Source of the DNA: Parabacteroides sp. TM07-1AC
GTDB lineage: Bacteria; Bacteroidota; Bacteroidia; Bacteroidales; Tannerellaceae
NCBI RefSeq assembly: GCF_003480915.1
Contig: NZ_QUKD01000008.1
Span: forward strand, 27,854 to 91,853
Direction: 5' to 3'
Length of the DNA stretch: 64,000 nt
A model generated the notes under the pieces. It was not told where the DNA came from. It worked only from the letters and a program-made list of their open reading frames with translations, and did not search any database. Made by a program: the position numbers and the translations under genes. This document shows, in pieces, positions 17,982 through 26,495 of this stretch (its first letter is position 1; the number at the start of each line of letters is the position of its first letter).

Positions 17982-18743
17982 ATGAAGATCATCACATACA
18001 ATGTAAACGGTCTGCGTGCAGCCGTTGGAAAGGGATTGCCCGAATGGCTCGGTGAGCAGCAACCGGATGTACTTTGCCTGCAGGAAACCAAACTGCAACC
18101 GGACCAGTTTCCGGCAGAAGCATTCGAGGCTCTGGGCTATAAAGCCTATTTATTCAGTGCACAAAAGAAAGGATACAGCGGTGTCGCCATCCTGACCAAG
18201 CAGGAACCCGATCATGTGGAAACCGGCATGGGAATAGAGAAATACGATAATGAAGGACGCTTTATCCGTGCAGATTACGGCGATATCTCTGTCGTAAGCG
18301 TCTACCACCCTTCAGGAACCAGCGGCGATGAACGTCAGGCGTTTAAGATGGAATGGCTGGAAGATTTCCGGAACTATGTAGTGGAATTACAGAAAACACG
18401 CAAGCAACTGATCCTTTGCGGCGACTATAATATCTGCCATGAACCGATAGATATCCATGATCCTGTACGGAATGCGACCAATAGTGGTTTCCTTCCTGAA
18501 GAACGCGAATGGATGACACGGTTTCTCGATGCCGGATTTATCGACACGTTCCGTTTCCTGAATCCCGACAAGCAGCAATATACCTGGTGGAGCTACCGCT
18601 TCAATGCGCGCAAAAACAATAAAGGCTGGCGTATCGACTACTGCATGGTGAGCGAACCGGTAAAGCCGTTACTGAAAGAAGCCTACATATTGAACGATGC
18701 CATACACTCGGATCATTGCCCGGCGGTGTTGGAAATCAAATAA
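17982..18743 (+). CDS. xth: Exonuclease III (AP endonuclease, ExoA/Xth type)
   Basis: A 253-residue exonuclease/endonuclease/phosphatase-fold DNA repair enzyme that cuts at abasic sites and removes 3' blocks. All motifs are present: NVNGLRAA at the N-terminus, QETKL (metal Glu), the catalytic GDYNICHEPID, and SDHCPAVLEI at the C-terminus (Asp-His pair). Length is normal. It is monocistronic, with its own -7 box and a bidirectional terminator downstream. Confident. Confidence 0.96.
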   Translation: MKIITYNVNGLRAAVGKGLPEWLGEQQPDVLCLQETKLQPDQFPAEAFEALGYKAYLFSAQKKGYSGVAILTKQEPDHVETGMGIEKYDNEGRFIRADYGDISVVSVYHPSGTSGDERQAFKMEWLEDFRNYVVELQKTRKQLILCGDYNICHEPIDIHDPVRNATNSGFLPEEREWMTRFLDAGFIDTFRFLNPDKQQYTWWSYRFNARKNNKGWRIDYCMVSEPVKPLLKEAYILNDAIHSDHCPAVLEIK

Positions 18744-18778
18744 AAGACAAGAAGAAATTGTATCAAAAGACGATATTT

Positions 18779-18813
18779 ACCGGACGCAGAATTCTAAGAT
18801 ATCTGCGTCCGGT
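18779..18813. terminator. Bidirectional terminator between xth and the GNAT gene
   Basis: A perfect 12-bp GC-rich stem (18779-18790 with 18802-18813). T-rich sequence follows rightward (TTATTTGTTTT), placed between convergent genes. Confidence 0.8.
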
Positions 18814-18841
18814 TTATTTGTTTTGATATATCTACTTAAAC

Positions 18842-19396
18842 CTACTCCCGCCAATACTCCGGCTTATCCAACGCTTCGGCACATTTAACTTTCCCTTTGG
18901 GGAAATCTTTCGTTTCCGGGATGAGGAACTGATACATCCAACAGTCTGCATAGATACTTTCGATCGGATAAGGAGGCGGATAACCGGCCTCTTCTGCCTT
19001 TCCTTTAAATCCGTGACGGGGATAATATTCTTTATGCCCCAGAACAAATACCAACTCCACACCCATCTCCTTCAATATCCGATGCCCTTCGCGGATCAAT
19101 AAACCGCCAATTCCTTGCTTCTGATATGCTGGTTTTACAGCCAATGGAGCCAGGATATACACAGAAGGAGAAGGATTGGATCCCTCCAGTAAGGCCTTGG
19201 TGAAAAGAATATGCCCTATGGCTTCCCCCTGGTAACAGGCAAGTAGCGAAACAAATGGTTCGGCACTCGCATCTGCAAGCAGATCCTTCACCAGTCGAGC
19301 TTCGTCTTCCTCGCCGAAAGCAAGCCGTTCGACGTTCATTACGTCACTGAAATCGTCGGAAGTAGCCTTCCTGACATGTACGTCATTCAAATTCAT
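18842..19396 (-). CDS. GNAT family N-acetyltransferase
   Basis: A 184-residue acetyltransferase of the YhbS-like group. The acetyl-CoA loop is in LAVKPAYQKQGIGGLLIREGHRIL (residues ~85-110), followed by VFVLGHKEYYPRHGF, the usual strand and turn after the CoA site. The acceptor substrate is unknown. It stands alone, convergent with xth. Confidence 0.9.
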   Translation of the reverse strand: MNLNDVHVRKATSDDFSDVMNVERLAFGEEDEARLVKDLLADASAEPFVSLLACYQGEAIGHILFTKALLEGSNPSPSVYILAPLAVKPAYQKQGIGGLLIREGHRILKEMGVELVFVLGHKEYYPRHGFKGKAEEAGYPPPYPIESIYADCWMYQFLIPETKDFPKGKVKCAEALDKPEYWRE

Positions 19397-19618
19397 GATT
19401 ATTTATATTAATGGTTATTATGCTCCCTTATGGGAACACTTTATTCGTACAAAAAAGGAAATAAAAATAAAGTTCGGATAAAGATATATATCCGAAAAAG
19501 AAAAGTGGCCAGCCTATAAAGAGTTATAGGCTGTTATTACGCACTTATAGATGTAGAATGTAGTGTTTTCAAAAAACTGTTTTTATAATTCGGGAGCAAA
19601 TATAATAAAATAATCCGG

Positions 19619-20290
19619 TCAATAACGTTTCAGTGCCGGAAGAAGTATTTCTTCCATTATTTTATATCCATCCAAAGTGGGATGTACACCGTCCTTTGAA
19701 TATTTCTCGGGCAATCCTCCCCTTTCATCAGCCAGTCGGGAATGATAATCGATATAAGTCAGCTTGTTACGGTCGGCATAAGCCTTGATCATTTTATTCA
19801 GTTCGATAATCTTACCGGCAGGTTCCAAGCCTTTACGCCATCCGAATTCGTATGCGGGTAATACGGAACAAAGGATCGCATCTATATTATTAGCCTTTGC
19901 CAACTCAACCATAGAGATTATATTTCCGAGGATATTCTCCATTGCTATATATCCGTTATTCTGCGCGATATCATTCGTACCGGCCAGGATCACGACAGCC
20001 TTAGGTTTCAGGTTGATTACATCTGCACGGAATCTGACCAGCATTTCTGCCGTTGTCTGCCCGCTGATGCCTCTGCCTATAAAGCCATTTGTCTTAAAGA
20101 ATAACGAATCGGTCGACCACCACCCATCTGTAATCGAGTTTCCCATGAAAACTACTTTGGAGGGAGTTTTCACTGTCTTGTTAGCCTCTGCGTAACGACC
20201 AAACTGTGCCCAATCTTTCTGCTGGCCGAAAAGAGACGATGCAGTGAATATACATACTGCCAGCATAAAACATTTCTTAATGTTCTTCAT
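19619..20290 (-). CDS. Secreted SGNH/GDSL hydrolase
   Basis: A 223-residue protein with a signal peptide (MLAVCIFTASSLFGQ). The four SGNH blocks are visible: catalytic Ser52 in VFMGNSITDGW, Gly in GRGISGQT, Asn in LAGTNDIAQ, and the Asp-His pair in KDGVHPTLDGY. Bacteroidetes relatives are periplasmic esterases or carbohydrate deacetylases, sometimes called GDSL-like platelet-activating-factor hydrolases. Substrate not inferable. It diverges from the DUF2490 gene. Confidence 0.9.
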   Translation of the reverse strand: MKNIKKCFMLAVCIFTASSLFGQQKDWAQFGRYAEANKTVKTPSKVVFMGNSITDGWWSTDSLFFKTNGFIGRGISGQTTAEMLVRFRADVINLKPKAVVILAGTNDIAQNNGYIAMENILGNIISMVELAKANNIDAILCSVLPAYEFGWRKGLEPAGKIIELNKMIKAYADRNKLTYIDYHSRLADERGGLPEKYSKDGVHPTLDGYKIMEEILLPALKRY

Positions 20291-20340
20291 AATATGATTT
20301 TATTAAGTTCCAGAAGAAACAAAAATAACGCTTTTATCTT

Positions 20341-20348
20341 TATCTTTG
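20341..20348 (+). promoter_or_regulatory. -7 box of the DUF2490 gene
   Basis: TATCTTTG followed by C, 34 bp before the start codon. Confidence 0.5.
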
Positions 20349-20382
20349 CAAAGAATCTAAATCAAAAACACGTCATATTCTC

Positions 20383-21051
20383 ATGAAAAACTATTTCAGA
20401 AGAAATCGTTTCTTTATTCTGTCTACTTTTTGGATACTTCTGTTTCATTCTTCCTTATATGCAATAGACGGAGCCGGTATGGCATTTAAGGTCAGTTTGT
20501 CGGGAAAGATTTATCATAAGTTTTCCTTTTTATTTGAAGAAGACATCCGCCCTAAATCCAATTTCAAGCAAGCAGAATGGTTTCTGACTACAGGGGAAGT
20601 CAACTATACATTCAATCCGTATGTAAAAGCCGGAGTGGCCTATATGCTGCTTTGCCAGTATAAAGTTTCGGAAGAATTACGCAATCGTTATTATGTGTAT
20701 GCTTCGGCATCTTATCCGATCGGCAACCTTTCTTTCTCTTTACGGGAAAGATTTCAAAGTACTTTTAAGACGGGTGGCCAACATCCTAAAAATTATCTCA
20801 GGACTATGTTGACCGTTTCATACAAAATCGGTAAAACAGGCTTCTCCCCTTTCGTTTACGGAGAATTGTTCAATAACACCGGCCACCAAGGGAATATGTA
20901 CACAGAGCGTATCCGCTTCTCTACCGGAAGCGATTATAAGATCAATAAGCAAAATACGTTACAGCTATATTATCGTTACCATATATTTAATGTATATGAT
21001 CCTGTCAACTACAAACAAGCAATAGGGCTGACCTATTCGCACAGATTCTAA
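20383..21051 (+). CDS. DUF2490 family outer-membrane beta-barrel protein
   Basis: A 222-residue protein with an N-terminal signal (FFILSTFWILLFHSSLYA) and alternating aromatic strands typical of a small outer-membrane barrel (GKIYHKFSFLFEEDIRPKSNF; LQLYYRYHIFNVYDPVNYKQAIGLTYSHRF). It ends in Phe, the usual barrel C-terminus. The pattern matches DUF2490, whose function is not known. It is followed 10 bp later by the -7 box of the queuosine transporter gene. Confidence 0.85.
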   Translation: MKNYFRRNRFFILSTFWILLFHSSLYAIDGAGMAFKVSLSGKIYHKFSFLFEEDIRPKSNFKQAEWFLTTGEVNYTFNPYVKAGVAYMLLCQYKVSEELRNRYYVYASASYPIGNLSFSLRERFQSTFKTGGQHPKNYLRTMLTVSYKIGKTGFSPFVYGELFNNTGHQGNMYTERIRFSTGSDYKINKQNTLQLYYRYHIFNVYDPVNYKQAIGLTYSHRF

Positions 21052-21060
21052 AAAAATAAC

Positions 21061-21068
21061 TATCTTTG
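21061..21068 (+). promoter_or_regulatory. -7 box of the riboswitch-controlled transporter
   Basis: TATCTTTG followed by C. A start ~7 bases downstream gives a leader of about 75 nt containing the preQ1-like riboswitch. Confidence 0.55.
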
Positions 21069-21113
21069 CAACCTGAATAAATAAAAAGACATGATACGGA
21101 AAGCCCGTGCTTT

Positions 21114-21147
21114 CCCGAGTGCTTGATAAACCTCGTAAAAAACAAGA
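21114..21147 (+). promoter_or_regulatory. preQ1-I-like riboswitch
   Basis: A compact H-type pseudoknot ends just before the start codon. P1 pairs 21116-21119 (CGAG) with 21132-21135 (CTCG). The loop CTTG (21122-21125) can pair with CAAG (21143-21146) in the A-rich tail TAAAAAACAAG. The base before the 3' P1 strand is C within AAAC, in the place of the preQ1-recognising C of known class-I aptamers. A 7-bp hairpin (21098-21104 with 21109-21115) abuts P1. The gene downstream is a queuosine-precursor transporter, the expected target. Closing of the knot would hide the ribosome site 4 bases from ATG. Confidence 0.75.
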
Positions 21148-21150
21148 ATT

Positions 21151-21834
21151 ATGCAGAGAACAACTGTCACAATCCCGTTCATGCTGCTGGGTATTCTTTT
21201 TAATATATGCCTGGTAGCTTCCAATCTTTTAGAGACAAAAGTCGTACAGGTATTCGGCATCACCGCCACTGCCGGACTGATTGTATTCCCTATTTCCTAT
21301 ATTATCAACGACTGTATAGCCGAAGTATGGGGATTCAAGAAAGCACGTTTGATCATCTGGAGCGGGTTCGCATCCAATTTCCTGGTTATCGGATTCGCCC
21401 AACTGGCTGTTATGTTGCCTGCCGCCCCTTTTTGGGAAGGCGAAGAAGGATTTAATTTCGTCTTCGGGATGGCGCCGCGCATAGCCATTGCCAGCCTGAT
21501 CGCTTTCCTGGTCGGTTCTTTCCTGAATGCATACGTTATGAGTAAAATGAAAATTGCGTCGAACGGGAAACACTTTTCCGTACGGGCAATCGTCTCGACC
21601 TTAGTCGGCGAAAGTGCTGATTCGATGATCTTTTTCCCGATAGCTTTCGCCGGACTGATACCGGCTAAGGAACTACTGATCATGATCGGAACACAGGCAG
21701 TCCTGAAGTCTTTGTACGAAGTGATAATCCTGCCGGTAACCGTCCGTGTTGTGAAATACATAAAGAAAGTAGACGGCAACGATGTGTATGATATAGGAAC
21801 GTCCTATAATATATTAAAAGTGAAGGATATATAA
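21151..21834 (+). CDS. Queuosine precursor transporter (VUT/YhhQ family)
   Basis: A 227-residue inner-membrane protein with about six membrane segments (MLLGILFNICLVASNLL; GLIVFPISYIINDCIAEVWGF; ASNFLVIGFAQLAVMLP; IAIASLIAFLVGSFLNAYVM; ESADSMIFFPIAFAGLIP; LLIMIGTQAVLKSLYEVIILP). The ISYIINDCIAEVWG and GESADSMIFFP blocks are VUT-1 family hallmarks. It imports preQ0 or preQ1 for tRNA queuosine. A preQ1-like riboswitch sits in its leader. It is convergent with the Mfa2-like gene, with only five bases between the stops. Confidence 0.93.
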   Translation: MQRTTVTIPFMLLGILFNICLVASNLLETKVVQVFGITATAGLIVFPISYIINDCIAEVWGFKKARLIIWSGFASNFLVIGFAQLAVMLPAAPFWEGEEGFNFVFGMAPRIAIASLIAFLVGSFLNAYVMSKMKIASNGKHFSVRAIVSTLVGESADSMIFFPIAFAGLIPAKELLIMIGTQAVLKSLYEVIILPVTVRVVKYIKKVDGNDVYDIGTSYNILKVKDI

Positions 21835-21839
21835 TTGAA

Positions 21840-22820
21840 TCAGGATGCCGAAGTAGAGAAATCTATATTTTCGGTCGTTTCCGTCCAGTTCTCCACTTCA
21901 AAACCATCGGAAGAGGTCTCTTCGGAATACAGTTCACCTAATGTTATATTGAGCGTTAAGCGGTTCCCGGCTACCAAAGCATTCGTCAACGGCTTACTGA
22001 AATGTTTCTCCTGCCCGTTCTTCAGAGTCAGGAGGATGGTCAACGGAGGATTGTCGGCGGAAGGGAATACCATTACTGTCGAATTGGCTGACATAGACAA
22101 GCTATCGGTAGACATAGACAGAGGGAACTCGATCGTCTTCGTGAAATCACTGGGTTCGGCTGTATAATAATCCAGCCGGGAAGCAATATTACCGATCAGA
22201 ATACGGGCGGAAGCAATGCTCGAGTTCATTTTATCACCGTCTTTATTTGTCAAAGTGATCTTCAGACCTGCTACAACATGCTTCAAAGTCGCCTGCATCT
22301 TTTCTGTTCCGACCTTAATAGGATTGACCGCATGCAGGAAATCATATACCGGCATATAAGTCGTATCCTGATAATTATCTTTCTGTAAAGTCATATATAA
22401 TCCCAACAAGTCCGCTCCCAACCGTAACCCCGGTTCCCGGATAGCAGCCTCATCATATACGGAATCGGTCTGGCTGTTTTTAGCCAGTCCCCAATATAAA
22501 AAATTATAATCGCCCAGGGGCAGCCTGACAGGAATGGATGCTTTATAAATGGAACCGTCTTTGATGGTATATGTTGCATTAAAAGGAACCAACGTTCCAT
22601 TACCGGAATAATTTCCATGATACAAACTGGTATCTTCTATACAAGGATAGACCATCAGAACACCGGTAAAAGCGGTTGTAGAAGTTCCGGTCGAAACCAT
22701 CATTTCGGCCAGTTCCGGACTTATTAAATCGTCATTGTTCACACAATGACAATCATCGTCTTTTGAACAGCTACCCAAAAACAGGGATAATAACAATGTA
22801 GAAAAAACTAACTTATTCAT
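21840..22820 (-). CDS. FimB/Mfa2-type fimbrial lipoprotein (stand-alone)
   Basis: A 326-residue lipoprotein: MNKLVFSTLLLSLFLGSC gives a clear lipobox. The body has the Mfa2-like pattern, with an early 'VYPCIEDTSLYHGNYSGNGTLVPFNATYTIKDG' sheet, 'LPLGDYNFLYWGL' and a 'QATLKHVVAGLKITLT' strand. A second beta domain follows and the tail FEVENWTETTENIDF resembles the C-terminal strand of type V pilus proteins. ATG 22820 precedes the signal directly. It has no pilin gene beside it, unlike the large operon at 45-56 kb, and may be an anchor or tip subunit of an unlinked fimbria. Confidence 0.75.
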   Translation of the reverse strand: MNKLVFSTLLLSLFLGSCSKDDDCHCVNNDDLISPELAEMMVSTGTSTTAFTGVLMVYPCIEDTSLYHGNYSGNGTLVPFNATYTIKDGSIYKASIPVRLPLGDYNFLYWGLAKNSQTDSVYDEAAIREPGLRLGADLLGLYMTLQKDNYQDTTYMPVYDFLHAVNPIKVGTEKMQATLKHVVAGLKITLTNKDGDKMNSSIASARILIGNIASRLDYYTAEPSDFTKTIEFPLSMSTDSLSMSANSTVMVFPSADNPPLTILLTLKNGQEKHFSKPLTNALVAGNRLTLNITLGELYSEETSSDGFEVENWTETTENIDFSTSAS

Positions 22821-22921
22821 AATCACCAAATGTTTGTTTAGATTTATGCCTATAGAAACAGCATACAAACAGATTGGTTCTCTGAATCGGTCTTATTAAC
22901 TTTTCGGTCAGCAGCTAAGAT

Positions 22922-23527
22922 TTATTTAAACAGATGCGACCAGTCTTCTCTGGCCTGGGGTGTATACGTACGGATACCCAGCGATTCTGCAGTACGGCAG
23001 TTAGGGACGGAATCGTCCAGGAACAGGGTCTCTTCGGGTTTTATCACAGCGTCATTCAATACATATTCAAAGATATCAGCATTGGGTTTCAGCATATTCA
23101 GCTCGTAAGAAAGGTAGATCTTATTGAAAAAATCCCCGGCATGGTGACCCTGATAAGCAAAGCTGTTCTTTTCCGCCCATTGCCAATGGATCTCGTTCGT
23201 ATTGCTGAGCAGCATCGTGTTGTATTTCTTACGAAGTTCCATCAGCAGTTCCAGCTTATAAGCAGGAATATCGTCGAGCATGGCGATCCAGGCGGCATCG
23301 ATCTGTTCATCGGTCAGATGCTGACGGGTCAGGTGGCGGATCCCATCCCTGAACTCCGTCGATGTGATAGTGCCTATTTCTATCTGCATGAATAAGTCCT
23401 TACTGTTCAAAATACAGTCGCGGACATTGGGTACACCGAAACTTTCAAAGGCCTCCACACAACGGTTACGGGTCAGATTGATAATCACCCCACCAAAGTC
23501 TATAATCAAGTTTTTAATTCCATCCAT
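22922..23527 (-). CDS. HAD-superfamily phosphatase
   Basis: A 201-residue HAD hydrolase, subfamily IA. Motif I is DFGGVIINL (nucleophile Asp; Gly-Gly in place of the second acid, as in the 'variant 3' group). Motif II is MLLSNTNE, motif III the Lys in ELNMLKPNADIFEYVL, and motif IV LFLDDSVPNC. The four-helix cap is between motifs I and II. It is 17 bp after potD and so is probably in the polyamine operon; substrate unknown. Confidence 0.92.
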   Translation of the reverse strand: MDGIKNLIIDFGGVIINLTRNRCVEAFESFGVPNVRDCILNSKDLFMQIEIGTITSTEFRDGIRHLTRQHLTDEQIDAAWIAMLDDIPAYKLELLMELRKKYNTMLLSNTNEIHWQWAEKNSFAYQGHHAGDFFNKIYLSYELNMLKPNADIFEYVLNDAVIKPEETLFLDDSVPNCRTAESLGIRTYTPQAREDWSHLFK

Positions 23528-23544
23528 ACTTCATAATAATCTAT

Positions 23545-24873
23545 TCACCAGCGTCTGCGACGTCTGTGATAACGCTTTTTCTGTTTATATTCACGTATTC
23601 TGCGGTAAAGTACCCAGACCAATAACAGGCCGAAGACGGCAAAGATCAACAAAACGATCCCCGTATTCAGGTTATCCCCTTTTACGCGGCTCCACATTTC
23701 CAGTACCAGTTCGGTCTCGTCGCCGAAATCACGGATCATGGCACACCGCTCCACCACCTTGTGGTCGGGATATTGCACCGGATTGATTTGGATACTATCG
23801 TTTCCGGGGCCAAAGAAATAGCTGAGGTTCGAGAACTCTTCAACCGTCGTGTCTATCTTTGCTTCCAGTATTTCGGGAGTAGCCACGGCACTCACATACC
23901 CATTGGCATCCATATTACGCAAAGCAATATCCGCACGACAAAGATAATCAAGAAAATAACTGGCAGCTTTTACATTACGGGCATATTTAGGGATCGCCCA
24001 GCCGTCATACCAGATATTACTGCCTTCCAGAGGGACTTCGTACCCCAGTTCGACACCGACAGCATCCGCCTCTTCCATAGCCCAAACGGCGTCACCGCTC
24101 CAGGTCAGGTTCAGCCATGCTTTGTTCTTGGTCATCATCTCCTTACCGAAGTCGGCTTCCCATCCGGCGATATTGGGTTTCATCCGTTTCAGATAATCTT
24201 CTGCGATGGCGATGGCTTCCGGCGAGTTGTCGTTCATCAGCTGTTCCACCGTAACGGTTCCGTCGGCCAACTCTTTGGCATGGGCGTAGATAATAGCCGT
24301 ACCATAGGCATCGCGATAGCTGTCTTTCATCAGGATCTTGTTCTTATACCTAGGATTCCACAAACAATCCCAGGTCATTACTTCATCCTTCGATACAAAC
24401 TTTTTATTATATAACAAACCGGCCGTTCCCCACATATAAGGAACCACATAGTCGGTCGTTTTCATGCCCGGCTGGCTCAGTTTATTCAATTGTTCCTGAA
24501 TATAGGGAGATATGTTATCCAGATAATCGGGAGTCTTACCGAAATTACGGTCGATAGGAAGCAACAAGCCCTTTTTCAGCATTCGCTCGATAATATATTC
24601 GGAAGGACAAATCAGATCGAAATCTTCATGGCCCCGTTCGATCTTGGTCAACATGATCTCGTTGATATCGAAAACCTGGTAGATGATGCGGATGTCTTCA
24701 CCTGTCTGTTCTTTATACCAGACCGGGAACTCGTCCAAGATATCTTCATCGATATAATCTGCCCAGTTGTATATCTTCAATATTTTGCTGCGTTCCTTCT
24801 CCGTGCGTGCACAGGAAGACAAAACACCCAGACAAGCAACCAGCACACATATTATTTTAATCAATCTATTCAT
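23545..24873 (-). CDS. potD: Spermidine/putrescine-binding lipoprotein with C-terminal membrane segment
   Basis: A 442-residue substrate-binding protein. It has a lipobox (LVACLGVLSSC), then a PotD-type two-lobe domain (KILKIYNWADYIDEDILDEF; DLICPSEYIIERMLKKGLL; VVPYMWGTAGLLYNK; WYDGWAIPKYARN). After residue ~395 there is an extra hydrophobic segment (GIVLLIFAVFGLLLVWVLY) and a basic tail, KQKKRYHRRRRRW. Most PotD proteins end at the binding domain. The tail implies a second anchor in the inner membrane with a cytoplasmic Arg-rich end. It is the fourth gene of potABCD. Confidence 0.92.
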   Translation of the reverse strand: MNRLIKIICVLVACLGVLSSCARTEKERSKILKIYNWADYIDEDILDEFPVWYKEQTGEDIRIIYQVFDINEIMLTKIERGHEDFDLICPSEYIIERMLKKGLLLPIDRNFGKTPDYLDNISPYIQEQLNKLSQPGMKTTDYVVPYMWGTAGLLYNKKFVSKDEVMTWDCLWNPRYKNKILMKDSYRDAYGTAIIYAHAKELADGTVTVEQLMNDNSPEAIAIAEDYLKRMKPNIAGWEADFGKEMMTKNKAWLNLTWSGDAVWAMEEADAVGVELGYEVPLEGSNIWYDGWAIPKYARNVKAASYFLDYLCRADIALRNMDANGYVSAVATPEILEAKIDTTVEEFSNLSYFFGPGNDSIQINPVQYPDHKVVERCAMIRDFGDETELVLEMWSRVKGDNLNTGIVLLIFAVFGLLLVWVLYRRIREYKQKKRYHRRRRRW

Positions 24874-24895
24874 TCTTCTATACCTGTTTTTGACG

Positions 24896-25687
24896 CTACT
24901 TAGCGGATGATTTATCGGCTCTCTTATTGATCACGATCAGCAATACCAGTACGGTGACAAAGATGATCGTCGACAACGGACGCAGTTCAGGGGTAAGCCC
25001 TCCCTTCCGGGCATCCGCATAGATAAAGGTGGAAAGTGTTTCCAGCCCTTCGTTGCCAATCGTAAAGATCGTAACGGCAAAATCATCGATCGAAAGAGTA
25101 AAAGCCAGGATAAAGCCACTGATCATTCCCGGACGAATCTCCGGCAGAATCACTTTACGGAGTGCCTGGAACGGGGTTGCTCCCAGATCGAGTGCCGCTT
25201 CATACACATTCTGGTTCATCTTTTTCAGACGCGGCATCACGCTCAATACCACATAAGGCGTACAAAAGGTGATATGCGCCAGCACGACAGTCGTGAATCC
25301 CTGGGAAACTCCCAGGCTGACAAACAGCAAAAACAGGGAAACACCGGTGATGATATCGGCATTCATCATCGGTATGGCATTCGTAAAATTCATTACCTGG
25401 CGCGGACGGGACCTCAGGTTAAAGATACCTACAGCCGCAATACTTCCCAAAATTGTCGAGATCGATGCTGCCAGCATAGCGATCGCAAATGTATTCCACA
25501 AAGCCCCTACCAGCGAGCGTTGCACACCTCCGGTAAACAGCGAACTATACAGTTTTGTTGAGAAACCGGTCCAGTTACCGAGCACCTTCGCCTCGGTAAA
25601 AGAAAAGATCATGATGATCAGGATCGGAGAATAAAGCAGGATAAGAAGCAGCCACAGGTAGGCTTTCGCCATTATTTTCGTCATCAT
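24896..25687 (-). CDS. potC: Spermidine/putrescine ABC transporter permease PotC
   Basis: A 263-residue inner-membrane permease with about six membrane segments and the EAA loop (EAALDLGATPFQALRKVILPEIRPGMISG) that contacts the ATPase. It begins with MMTK, overlapping the potB stop by four bases, which indicates coupled translation. It is the PotC-like half of the polyamine importer channel. Confidence 0.95.
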   Translation of the reverse strand: MMTKIMAKAYLWLLLILLYSPILIIMIFSFTEAKVLGNWTGFSTKLYSSLFTGGVQRSLVGALWNTFAIAMLAASISTILGSIAAVGIFNLRSRPRQVMNFTNAIPMMNADIITGVSLFLLFVSLGVSQGFTTVVLAHITFCTPYVVLSVMPRLKKMNQNVYEAALDLGATPFQALRKVILPEIRPGMISGFILAFTLSIDDFAVTIFTIGNEGLETLSTFIYADARKGGLTPELRPLSTIIFVTVLVLLIVINKRADKSSAK

Positions 25688-26457
25688 ATCACACCTCCTC
25701 CTTCATTTGAAGCATTATCTTCCTCATTGGTGAACAAGATCGTAATGCCGATCAGCAGCAACATGATCAGAGAAAGGGCGGCTCCATAGTTCCACATTCC
25801 GTTATTGATATTTTCCTGAACGGTCGTACCGAACAGCTTGATATTATTCATTGTCAACAACTCGGCAATGGCGAATGTCGATACAGTCGGCATAAAGACC
25901 ATCACGATACCACTCATCACACCAGGCATCGACAAAGGAAAGATTGTCTTCATAAACACCTGAAAAGGATTAGCCCCCAGGTCCTGTGCCGCCTCGATCA
26001 GGTTACGGTCCATCTTCTGCAACGTATTGTAGATCGGATAGATCATAAACGGCAGGAAGTTATACACCATACCGAAGATCAAAGCTCCCTCGCCCAGCGG
26101 CAGGTTCAGAAAGTCGAACAGGGCGACCGTTGCCAGCGTACGGATCAGGATGTTCACCCACATCGGCAAGATAAACAGTACGACCATTGTACGGGAAGTA
26201 TTGAACCGAGCCTGGCTCAATATATAAGCGGCGGGATATCCCAGTATCAGGCAAACCAGCGTGGTTATAATAGCAATCCCGATCGAATAGACAAAAGTAT
26301 TCATCGCCTCGGGATGCATCATAAACTTACGGAAATTGGCAAAGGTAAAGGCTCCTTCCGTATCTGTAAACGCATACAGGACGATCAGGAGCAACGGCAT
26401 GACTACGAATACTGCCAGAAATAGTGCGTAAGGAATTGTCCAGTTCCTGCGACGCAT
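25684..26457 (-). CDS. potB: Spermidine/putrescine ABC transporter permease PotB
   Basis: A permease of about 257 residues beginning MRRRNWTIPYALFL, with a GTG start at 26484 as the alternative. It has six membrane segments and the EAA loop (EAAQDLGANPFQVFMKTIFPLSMPGVMSG). It pairs with PotC and is coupled to it by a 4-bp overlap. It lies directly after potA. Confidence 0.95.
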   Translation of the reverse strand: MRRRNWTIPYALFLAVFVVMPLLLIVLYAFTDTEGAFTFANFRKFMMHPEAMNTFVYSIGIAIITTLVCLILGYPAAYILSQARFNTSRTMVVLFILPMWVNILIRTLATVALFDFLNLPLGEGALIFGMVYNFLPFMIYPIYNTLQKMDRNLIEAAQDLGANPFQVFMKTIFPLSMPGVMSGIVMVFMPTVSTFAIAELLTMNNIKLFGTTVQENINNGMWNYGAALSLIMLLLIGITILFTNEEDNASNEGGGVI

Positions 26458-26495
26458 GAAAAAAGCTGCAACTTTATTTATCACTTCCTTCCCTT

